DNA of 6,202 nt from Muribaculaceae bacterium (GTDB lineage: Bacteria > Bacteroidota > Bacteroidia > Bacteroidales > Muribaculaceae). The DNA is taken from contig JAIDPP010000215.1 of assembly GCA_029062725.1 (NCBI GenBank), positions 1-6,202 of the forward strand, written 5' to 3'. Below the pieces are notes generated by a model. That model was not told the origin of the DNA and made no database searches. It was given only the letters and a program-made list of their open reading frames with translations. A program made the translations under genes and the position numbers. Below, one piece after another: positions 1 to 6,002 of this stretch. The stretch's first letter is position 1, and the number at the start of each line of letters is the position of its first letter.

Positions 1-2281
1 CCATAGGCATAAGAGCGTAATAAATCTCCACGCCCGGATTGTCTTCAAGATCAATGTCGAAATCCACCATAAGCGGCTCAGAAGCCATTACAAGGTATTC
101 TCCCTCGTCGTCATCGTAGAAAACATTTTCCTCATCAAGATCCTCAAGACCCAAGAGTTGGGGAGCGGTAAGAGGACCGGCCTCACGGTAACGGATAGTA
201 AAGTTGTCCAGATATACCGCTTTATCAACAAGAGGATATATAGCGAAATACTTGTACTCCTTAGCAAAATCTTCTGAGCTCAACGCAGGAGAGGACTCTG
301 TGATAGTGCCGACAGCCACACCATGTTTGGTTATTGCGGTCTTAACACTTTCCATATTTGAATCTGAATCATCAAAAGGAGTGTTTGCAGCACGAACAGC
401 AAAATTAACTTTATTATTGTTGGTGTTATATGCTACTTCGATACCATCCAAAACATAACCTTCATTTTCACTAACCTGAATAAGATAGCAGAATTTAGCA
501 TTCTTATTACCACTATTCAACATTAGAGTGTTATTCGTGCCATTAGTACCACCATCACCGACATGAGCAGCGTTCATGTGGTATTCTACACCATCAACTG
601 TGCAGTTATGTTTGATATACTGATTTAAGGAATTATTCTCATCGGCATTATGATTACCCTCAGAGATTACGTTAATGGTAGGATCGAATACATGATATTC
701 GCGGCTTGCAACCGGAGAAGGGAGCATGGTCTTGTCCTCGCCCTCATAATACGCTCGAGCCTTGATAGTGCAGCTCTCGGTGAAGGGGATAGGAGCGGTA
801 TATTTTGTAGAAGAGTCATCGGGATCTGTGCCGTCAAGAGTATAGTAAATCGTAGCACCCTCGGTAGCGCATTTAATAGTCACGACATCATTAAGCTTAA
901 GCTCGCGATCAGTCGGAGTAAAGGTCGGTCTCTCTACTGTAGCAACAGCCTCACCACCGGTGATTTCGATCGGCACAATTTCCAGCACATCCTTAAATCT
1001 CCAAACAAAACCGGTGATGTCAGCGCCAACGGCATTTTCATAACCTTCATCGAAGAGGTCATAAAGCGCAATACTTTCATCTCCTAACTCAATCAGGGGA
1101 GAACCGCTATCCTTACCGGAGATAATACAGTTTTTGATAACTACTTCATCAAAAATATTATCCTCGTATGTGAGGCCGCTTAAAGAAGTGAGTTCGACCG
1201 GTGAGTATGCACAACCGTTGCCACCTTCAGTGAGATCAGCGTCAATAAGACGGAAACAGTTGTTATAACTTGCTACAGACCCTTCAACCTTGGAAATCTT
1301 AGTTCCTACGGCATAATCGATAGAGTATTCAGTGTTCTGCTTATATATAAGAAGATTGGAAGTTCCATCAGTCAGGATAAGTCTCCTCTTATCCCCGTTT
1401 ACATATATTACCTGGAAATCACCCACAACAGTAATTTGGTCAGCACCGGAGGTATTCTCGATTACCTTCTTGAAAGAAGTATAGGGAAGAACCACTTCAC
1501 AATTCTTTGTTATACTCTTCTCTCCATTCTTATCAGCGTAGGCGTAGATCGTGCAATTTTCAGTCACCTTGAAAGGAGCGGAGTAAACATTGGTCATTTT
1601 ATCCTCGGAGGTTCCATAGTAGATAGTAGCTCCTTCAGTAGCGCAGGAAAGAGTAACCACTCCTTCAACACCCTCTATTTTATAAGAAATATCAACGGGG
1701 TCAACACTTGTTTCAACAACCTCTTTATAGAACAAAGGATACGCATATGCTGCGCTATATGAGGCATCTTTATAATTCTTAAAGTTTGTTCCTCCCGAAA
1801 ACATAAGGGTTCTTGTATCCTCAGTCGCAGAAGATTTTATTTTCAGCGACCCATCTGTATTGAAGGCTACAGAAAGTTCAAAAGTGTTGTTTCCCGCAGG
1901 GAGGTCTGCATTTTGGGTAACACCATTTGTATCAGGGAGACCCCAATATTTACCGGCTACATTTTCATAAAGGGCATATTTATCTCCATTTGGCTTGATG
2001 GAGAACAAACCTAATCCAAGATTTTCGATATCCAAATCAATTGTCTGAGCCACTTCTGTTCCCTCCAATACCTTTACGCCATTAGTAGTGGCGGTTGTTT
2101 TTGCGGCATAGAAAGACTTTACTTTGTTAACCGTCATGGACCTGGCTGAAATAATCACGAATTGGTTATCCGGATTCAGAATCTGAGTCTGATCAGTACA
2201 TAGCTGATAAGTTTTCGTCACAGCTAAGGATGGCATTACCATCGTTAGCAAACAGACGAAGAAAAGTAAAAATTTTCTCAT
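1..2281 (-). CDS. Secreted multidomain protein with CHB_HEX_C-type repeats (3' end outside window)
   Basis: At least 760 codons are open from the ATG at 2281-2279 to the window edge, with no stop. Residues 1-20 are a signal peptide (basic MRK, hydrophobic FLLFFVCLL core, likely cleavage after SLA). Visible modules: about 21-190, a beta-rich N-terminal domain of the kind common in Bacteroidales secreted proteins; 193-265, a CHB_HEX_C-like sandwich (CATEGATIYY at 213-222); 270-360 and 365-445, two OB-like segments (the second with LIELGDESIALYD); 449-531, a canonical CHB_HEX_C module (CATEGATIYYTLDGTDP at 471-487); 534-700, an unassigned beta sandwich; from 703, the start of a third repeat (VEIYYALMP). 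No catalytic motif is seen. Family knowledge suggests an exported, surface or extracellular binding protein; the ligand is unknown. A C-terminal type IX secretion domain would lie outside the window. The gene is AT-richer than its neighbours and has its own likely promoter. The reading frame is secure; domain names are by eye. Confidence 0.9.
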   Translation of the reverse strand, partial: MRKFLLFFVCLLTMVMPSLAVTKTYQLCTDQTQILNPDNQFVIISARSMTVNKVKSFYAAKTTATTNGVKVLEGTEVAQTIDLDIENLGLGLFSIKPNGDKYALYENVAGKYWGLPDTNGVTQNADLPAGNNTFELSVAFNTDGSLKIKSSATEDTRTLMFSGGTNFKNYKDASYSAAYAYPLFYKEVVETSVDPVDISYKIEGVEGVVTLSCATEGATIYYGTSEDKMTNVYSAPFKVTENCTIYAYADKNGEKSITKNCEVVLPYTSFKKVIENTSGADQITVVGDFQVIYVNGDKRRLILTDGTSNLLIYKQNTEYSIDYAVGTKISKVEGSVASYNNCFRLIDADLTEGGNGCAYSPVELTSLSGLTYEDNIFDEVVIKNCIISGKDSGSPLIELGDESIALYDLFDEGYENAVGADITGFVWRFKDVLEIVPIEITGGEAVATVERPTFTPTDRELKLNDVVTIKCATEGATIYYTLDGTDPDDSSTKYTAPIPFTESCTIKARAYYEGEDKTMLPSPVASREYHVFDPTINVISEGNHNADENNSLNQYIKHNCTVDGVEYHMNAAHVGDGGTNGTNNTLMLNSGNKNAKFCYLIQVSENEGYVLDGIEVAYNTNNNKVNFAVRAANTPFDDSDSNMESVKTAITKHGVAVGTITESSPALSSEDFAKEYKYFAIYPLVDKAVYLDNFTIRYREAGPLTAPQLLGLEDLDEENVFYDDDEGEYLVMASEPLMVDFDIDLEDNPGVEIYYALMPM
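2222..2281 (-). other. Signal peptide of the secreted repeat protein
   Basis: The first 20 residues consist of M-R-K, a hydrophobic run from residue 4 to 16, then P-S-L-A. Ser at -3 and Ala at -1 fit signal peptidase I. There is no lipobox: the only cysteine, C10, lies inside the hydrophobic core, so this is probably not a lipoprotein. The mature protein would begin VTKTYQL and be exported by Sec. Confidence 0.85.
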
Positions 2282-2385
2282 AATATGAATGTTAAGTAAA
2301 AAATAAATCTCGTCACTAACGAAGGGAAACCGGGGTTACGCCGGGTCAGTCATGGTTAACGCCAATTATATTATAACGGATTTTT

Positions 2386-2414
2386 ATAGTATGAACCCTC
2401 CGGGTTCATACTAT
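2386..2414. repeat. Perfect 13-bp inverted repeat with 3-nt loop
   Basis: The arm ATAGTATGAACCC (2386-2398) is exactly complementary to 2402-2414, with loop TCC. The T-run (2381-2385) lies on the plus-strand 5' side, so a minus-strand transcript reads stem, loop, then AAAAA. That is not the T-tract of an intrinsic terminator in either direction. In a minus-strand transcript the loop region reads CCCGGAGGG, placing a GGAGG-like sequence at the apex. It lies about 105 nt upstream of the secreted gene and about 140 nt beyond the sdaA stop. Possible roles are a leader structure, an mRNA-stabilising stem or a protein-binding site; the sequence does not decide. Confidence 0.85.
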
Positions 2415-2415
2415 G

Positions 2416-2430
2416 CAGGGGCGCCCCCTG
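2416..2430. repeat. GC-rich palindrome next to the long hairpin
   Basis: CAGGGG (2416-2421) pairs with CCCCTG (2425-2430) around a 3-nt loop. The centre GGGGCGCCCC (2418-2427) is also a perfect 10-bp palindrome. It begins one base after the 13-bp hairpin ends, so the two form adjacent stem-loops in very AT-rich surroundings. The role is unknown. Confidence 0.7.
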
Positions 2431-2452
2431 TCGGATTCGCTTCTTTAATTCG

Positions 2453-2485
2453 CAAAAATATATAATCTTTTCGATATTTCCCAAT
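2453..2485 (-). promoter_or_regulatory. Candidate Bacteroidetes promoter for the secreted repeat protein
   Basis: On the minus strand 2460-2453 reads TATTTTTG, an exact match to the Bacteroidetes -7 consensus TAnnTTTG. Upstream, ATTG at 2485-2482 is a one-mismatch -33 box (consensus TTTG) with 21 nt between the elements, inside or near the usual range. Transcription would start near 2446, giving a leader of about 165 nt that contains both hairpins. A second, poorer -7-like match (TATAATTG, 2370-2363) lies closer to the gene but has no -33 partner. In an AT-rich region an exact match can arise by chance. Confidence 0.5.
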
Positions 2486-2490
2486 TTGGC

Positions 2491-2536
2491 AGAAAAAAAA
2501 TGAAAAAAAGACGGAATGTAAAATTTCTAAAATTTT
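2491..2536 (-). terminator. Weak candidate terminator region after sdaA
   Basis: After the sdaA stop the minus strand has an A/T-only stem (AAAATTT, loop TAG, AAATTTT; 2536-2520), then runs of seven T (2509-2503) and eight T (2500-2493). The stem lacks G-C pairs and the first T-run starts about 10 nt after it, so this is not a textbook intrinsic terminator. The position just past the last gene of the cluster, before a separate promoter, makes termination here plausible. Confidence 0.3.
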
Positions 2537-2552
2537 GAACTGCACCCTCTTT

Positions 2553-3776
2553 TTACATCTGGCGGTAATCCTTCGCGAGGCCGCCGGCTCCGGTTTCCTT
2601 ATAAAGAGAAGGGAGATCATGGCCCGTCTCGCGCATAACGTTTACAAGTTTGTCGAAGCTCACGCGATGGGTGCCGTCGGAGAAGGAGCTGTAGATATTG
2701 GCGTCGAGGGCGCGCGCCGCCGCGTATGCGTTGCGCTCGATACATGGAATCTGCACCAAACCGCAGACAGGGTCGCAAGTCATGCCGAGATGATGCTCCA
2801 GTCCCATCTCGGCTGCATACTCTATCTGAGCCGGTGATCCGCCGAAAAGCTGGTTGGCGGCTGCGGCGGCCATAGCGCATGCCACTCCGACCTCCCCCTG
2901 ACAGCCAACCTCCGCCCCTGAAATGGAGGCGTTCTGTTTGACGACGTTTCCGATAAGTCCGGCCGTAGCTAAGGCGCGCAGGATTTTCTCCTCCGGCAGA
3001 TCGCGGCTCTTCCATAAATGATAGAGCACGCCCGGGAGCACCCCGCAGCTGCCGCAGGTCGGAGCCGTGCATATCACTCCTCCGGAGGCATTTTCCTCGC
3101 TTACCGCCAGAGCGTATGCGAAAGTCAGGCCGCGTGATTTCAGGTTATCGCGGTAGCCGGTAGCCTTCACGTGATATTGCGAAGCCTTTCGCCGCAGATT
3201 GAGCGGTCCGGGGAGGCGTCCCTCCCTGTTTATTCCCCGTTCCACAGCCTCGCGCATCGCCTTCCAGACGTCGCGAAGATAGTCCCAGATGTCGGAACCC
3301 TCGCATGCTTCCACATACTCCCAATAACAGCGGCCGGTGCGTTCGCAATAATGCATTATATCGGTGAGATTATTCAGCGCGTATATCTCGGCGCTCTCCT
3401 CGCTCTTGTCACCCTCGATCTCTATTGCACCACCTCCGACGCTATATACCGTCATCTCAAAGAGCGGGCGGGCGTTTTCCTCCGGTTCTACGGATTCAAA
3501 AGCGCGGAAAGTCACGGCATTGGGATGGCGCTCAAGGAAAGTTTCCGGAAGCCAGGTGATCTTCACGGGCTTCCCTTTCTTATTGATGACGTCAAGAATG
3601 GCTTCATCGGTAAGGTGGCCCTTTCCGGTGGCGGCGAGAGAGCCGTAAAGCACGACCTCGTATGCCGCGGCTTCGGGCGCGCGCTCAAGGAAGATTTCAG
3701 CCGCCTTGCGCGGCCCCATTGTATGCGAGGAGGAAGGGCCTGTGCCGATCCTATAGATCTCTTTTATTGATTTCAT
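2553..3776 (-). CDS. sdaA: L-serine ammonia-lyase (L-serine dehydratase), Fe-S type
   Basis: This 407-residue single-chain enzyme deaminates L-serine to pyruvate and ammonia in the cytosol with an oxygen-sensitive [4Fe-4S] cluster. The start is secure: MKSIKEIYRIGTGPSSSHTM is the family's typical N-terminus. The SDH beta domain spans about 1-150 (GTGPSSSHT at 11-19, GSLAATGKGH at 45-54, GGGAIEIEGD at 114-123) and the alpha domain about 165-400 (TAPTCGSCGVLPG at 237-249). Three likely cluster ligands are C292 (GCQGEVG), C334 (TCDPV) and C345 (PCIERNA). Their 42- and 11-residue spacing matches, from memory, C343/C385/C396 of the Legionella enzyme. The family's C-terminal cysteine is absent: no Cys follows C345 and the tail is AKDYRQM. 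Extra cysteines occur at 241, 244 and 338. It is shorter than E. coli SdaA (about 454). It lies 75 bp after the U32 gene and probably ends the operon. Confidence 0.95.
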   Translation of the reverse strand: MKSIKEIYRIGTGPSSSHTMGPRKAAEIFLERAPEAAAYEVVLYGSLAATGKGHLTDEAILDVINKKGKPVKITWLPETFLERHPNAVTFRAFESVEPEENARPLFEMTVYSVGGGAIEIEGDKSEESAEIYALNNLTDIMHYCERTGRCYWEYVEACEGSDIWDYLRDVWKAMREAVERGINREGRLPGPLNLRRKASQYHVKATGYRDNLKSRGLTFAYALAVSEENASGGVICTAPTCGSCGVLPGVLYHLWKSRDLPEEKILRALATAGLIGNVVKQNASISGAEVGCQGEVGVACAMAAAAANQLFGGSPAQIEYAAEMGLEHHLGMTCDPVCGLVQIPCIERNAYAAARALDANIYSSFSDGTHRVSFDKLVNVMRETGHDLPSLYKETGAGGLAKDYRQM

Positions 3777-3794
3777 GGATTAAATATTTTAAAT

Positions 3795-3829
3795 CCGGCA
3801 TAGCCGGGAACGGAAACGGGAACGGTAAC
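3795..3829. repeat. Four tandem GTTNCC hexamers abutting a small hairpin
   Basis: On the minus strand 3829-3806 reads GTTACC, GTTCCC, GTTTCC, GTTCCC: four contiguous hexamers differing only at the fourth base. The array runs into CCGGC-TAT-GCCGG (3807-3795), a perfect 5-bp stem with a 3-nt loop, which is followed by the A/T-rich stretch ATTTAAAATATTT. The element fills most of the 75-bp gap between the U32 gene and sdaA. It could be a weak attenuator or terminator, a regulatory site or a simple-sequence repeat. No -7 box precedes sdaA here. Confidence 0.6.
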
Positions 3830-3851
3830 AGCTTCGTGACGGATGCAGAAT

Positions 3852-5105
3852 TTACTTATCCTTCTGATTTACCGGCGCCCAGAGATAAAGGCGGTCAGAG
3901 GGACGGACCTTCTGCGGAACCGGCATCGAGAAAAGCTGGCCTTTGACAACCTTCTCCACCGGCTTGAGATCAAACCTCAGTTCTTCGACCCGGGTTATTA
4001 TGGCTCCTGTTGTCGGTCCGGTTATCACGATCTCGTCGCCGACCTTCAGCTCGCCGGCCTCCATAAAGAACTCCCCTACCCCGATTTTTGAGAAATAGCG
4101 GATAGCCTTGGCGGCATAGTGTTTCACACGGGTAGCGGAACTGCCATATTTCGCGCTCCATTCCCCGAGACGTTCGCCTAGATAATATCCGTTCCAGAAG
4201 CCGCGGTTGAATACCTTTCCCAAGCGTTCCTCCCAAGCGGCTATCCTCTCCCCGGTAAATTCCCCGGCGATTACAGCCTCGATAGCCTCGTCGTAGCATT
4301 TCACGGTCTCATATACATATTCCGGTCCTCGTGCCCGGCCCTCAATCTTGAACACCGTGACTCCGGCATCTATCATCTTATTGAGAAAATGGATGGTCTT
4401 CAGATCCTTGGGCGACATTATATACTGGTTCTCGATGTCGAGTTCCTCTCCGGTCTCACGGTCGCGGACCGTATATGCCCGACGACATATCTGATTGCAG
4501 GCGCCGCGGTTGGCACTCGAGTTCATCTCATGCAGGCTCATGTAGCATTTTCCGCTGACCGCCATGCATAGAGCTCCGTGGCAAAACATCTCGAGACGCA
4601 CACGACGTCCTGAAGGGCCGCAGATATTTTCTTCGGCTATCACTTTGGAAATTTCCGCCACCTGCTGCATGTTAAGCTCGCGTGCCAGCACCATCACATC
4701 GGCAAACCGCGAGTAAAATCTCACGGCCGCAGCATTGCTGACATTGACCTGAGTGGAGATATGGACCTCCTGCCCGATCTCGCGCGCATAGAGAATCGCG
4801 GCCATATCTGCGGCGATAATCGCGGATATCCCGGCCTCTTTGGCACGGCGGACGATCATCTGCATCGTCTCCATGTCGGAGTCGTAGATCACGGTGTTGA
4901 CGGTCAGATATGTCTTCACACCGCGTTCCGCGCAGAAAGCGGCGATCTCGGCCATATCGTCGGCAGTGAAATTGGCGCTCGAGCGCGATCGCATGTTGAG
5001 GCCTTCAATACCGAAATAGACGGCATCTGCGCCCGCATCCACGGCGGCCGCCAATGATTCACGACTCCCCACGGGAGCCATTATCTCGAAATCCTTACGG
5101 TTCAT
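3852..5105 (-). CDS. U32-family protein (TrhP/YegQ-like tRNA hydroxylation protein)
   Basis: The product has 417 residues. The family is traditionally called peptidase U32, but characterised members install hydroxyl groups: TrhP/YegQ makes 5-hydroxyuridine at tRNA position 34, RlhA modifies 23S rRNA, and UbiU/UbiV act in ubiquinone synthesis. The N-terminal TIM-barrel-like part starts FEIMAPVGSRESLAAAVDAG (6-25), followed by ADAVYFGIEGLNMR (26-39). The U32 signature lies at 172-190 (EMFCHGALCMAVSGKCYMS) and continues NRGACNQICRRAY (199-211). C180, C187, C203 and C207 probably bind an Fe-S cluster; C175 is an extra nearby cysteine. YIMSPKDL is at 228-235 and FKIEGRARGPEYV at 252-264. A C-terminal beta-barrel domain spans about 335-412. 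I chose the ATG at 5105 because the family homology begins there; an in-frame ATG at 5162 would add a leucine/threonine-rich 19-residue tail. Length fits TrhP-type (about 420-450) rather than the much longer RlhA. It lies 87 bp after ubiE. Subfamily is less certain than family. Confidence 0.92.
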   Translation of the reverse strand: MNRKDFEIMAPVGSRESLAAAVDAGADAVYFGIEGLNMRSRSSANFTADDMAEIAAFCAERGVKTYLTVNTVIYDSDMETMQMIVRRAKEAGISAIIAADMAAILYAREIGQEVHISTQVNVSNAAAVRFYSRFADVMVLARELNMQQVAEISKVIAEENICGPSGRRVRLEMFCHGALCMAVSGKCYMSLHEMNSSANRGACNQICRRAYTVRDRETGEELDIENQYIMSPKDLKTIHFLNKMIDAGVTVFKIEGRARGPEYVYETVKCYDEAIEAVIAGEFTGERIAAWEERLGKVFNRGFWNGYYLGERLGEWSAKYGSSATRVKHYAAKAIRYFSKIGVGEFFMEAGELKVGDEIVITGPTTGAIITRVEELRFDLKPVEKVVKGQLFSMPVPQKVRPSDRLYLWAPVNQKDK

Positions 5106-5192
5106 TTTAAAAGGGGTAAGATGTGAGGTATGAGTTGAAAGCAGTAATAAAAGAGGGGACACCGCCGATAATCCGATGGCCGCCGGAGCCTC

Positions 5193-5990
5193 TTATTTTG
5201 TAGCGAGATAATAGGTGACAGTGCCGAAAGTGAGCGATTTCCATACGATATCCTTGAATCCACATTCGCGAAGAATCTTCCCCATATCATCGCGCTGCGG
5301 AGCGGCGGCGATACTCTCGGGGAGATATGAATAAGCCCTTTTGTCGCCCGAGACCATACGCCCTATGGCCGGGATGATATAACGAGAATAGATGTTATAT
5401 CCCCATTTTGCCACCTTATTCGTCGGCACCGATAATTCGAGGATGCAGAGCGTACCACCCGGACTAAGCACACGATAGATCTCGGCCATTCCCTGACGGA
5501 GATTCTCGAAGTTGCGCACGCCGTATGCTACGGTGGCCAGGTCGAAATGTCCGTTACCGAAAGTCATCGCCAGAGAGTCGCCGACTTCAAAATTGATACG
5601 TCCGGCGATGGAATAAGGCAAGTCGAAAAGCCGGCTCTTGGCAATCTCCAACATTCCGCGGGAAAGGTCGATACCTATTATGCGGGCTTTTTGACAGAGA
5701 TCAGCGAGACGGAAGGCCACATCGCCGGTGCCCGTAGCGATGTCGAGCACAGTCAGCGGGGTTTTGGCCCTTTCAATGGCCGCGTTTAGCGCACGGTCGC
5801 GCCAGCTGCGGTGAAGGCCGAAAGTCATGGCCGTATTCATTAAATCGTAGGCCGGGGCGATGGAGTCGAACATCTTCTCCACCTGCTTCCCTTTCTTTGA
5901 TTCGGAATTATAGGGATTCACTTTCTCAGCCCCGGACTTCTCCGCAGCTTCCTGTTTTTTCCTGATTTTAGTAGGCATCTTTATATCCAT
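5193..5990 (-). CDS. ubiE: Demethylmenaquinone methyltransferase (UbiE/MenG)
   Basis: This 265-residue class I SAM-dependent methyltransferase should catalyse the last step of menaquinone synthesis, C-methylation of demethylmenaquinone; Bacteroidales use menaquinone, so menG is the more accurate name. Motif I is VLDIATGTGD (81-90), an acidic loop follows at GIDLSRGMLEIAK (106-118), and the family signatures are FDSIAPAYDLMN (41-52), VAYGVRNFENL (154-164) and PAIGRMVSGDKRAYSYLPES (207-226). The C-terminus LTFGTVTYYLATK is typical. Residues 1-24 are lysine-rich and look like an extension before the usual NPYNSE start. ATG codons occur at residues 1 and 5, and a GTG at residue 24 (5921) is another possible start, so the true N-terminus is unsettled. 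The gene starts 12 bp after the stop of the upstream gene and is probably co-transcribed with it. Confidence 0.96.
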   Translation of the reverse strand: MDIKMPTKIRKKQEAAEKSGAEKVNPYNSESKKGKQVEKMFDSIAPAYDLMNTAMTFGLHRSWRDRALNAAIERAKTPLTVLDIATGTGDVAFRLADLCQKARIIGIDLSRGMLEIAKSRLFDLPYSIAGRINFEVGDSLAMTFGNGHFDLATVAYGVRNFENLRQGMAEIYRVLSPGGTLCILELSVPTNKVAKWGYNIYSRYIIPAIGRMVSGDKRAYSYLPESIAAAPQRDDMGKILRECGFKDIVWKSLTFGTVTYYLATK

Positions 5991-6002
5991 GTCTCGCGGG
6001 AA

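Noticed and set aside
650..1087. 145-residue plus-strand open frame
   Set aside because: It is antisense to the secreted protein gene, whose continuous frame, repeats and signal peptide are far better supported.
2334..2363. Imperfect direct repeat GGTTACGCC / GGTTAACGCC
   Set aside because: The two copies are only 9-10 bases with an indel and no other matching context; chance is sufficient.
2363..2370. Second -7-like box TATAATTG on the minus strand
   Set aside because: It has one mismatch to TAnnTTTG and no TTTG-like element at the proper distance upstream (TCAT is found there).
2386..2414. Long inverted repeat as a standard intrinsic terminator
   Set aside because: The T-run is on the wrong side for a plus-strand transcript and reads as A-run on the minus strand, so the canonical stem-plus-U-tract arrangement is missing.
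2411..2620. 69-residue minus-strand frame overlapping the sdaA 3' end
   Set aside because: It is out of frame with sdaA, composed of intergenic A/T-rich sequence and GC palindrome translation, with no recognisable domain.
3171..3770. 199-residue plus-strand open frame
   Set aside because: It lies wholly antisense to sdaA, shows no family motifs, and is explained by the GC-rich codon pattern of the opposite strand.
5106..5162. 19-residue N-terminal extension of the U32 protein from an ATG at 5162
   Set aside because: The extension is low-complexity, lies outside the family's homology and is not a convincing signal peptide; the enzyme is cytosolic and homology starts at the ATG at 5105.
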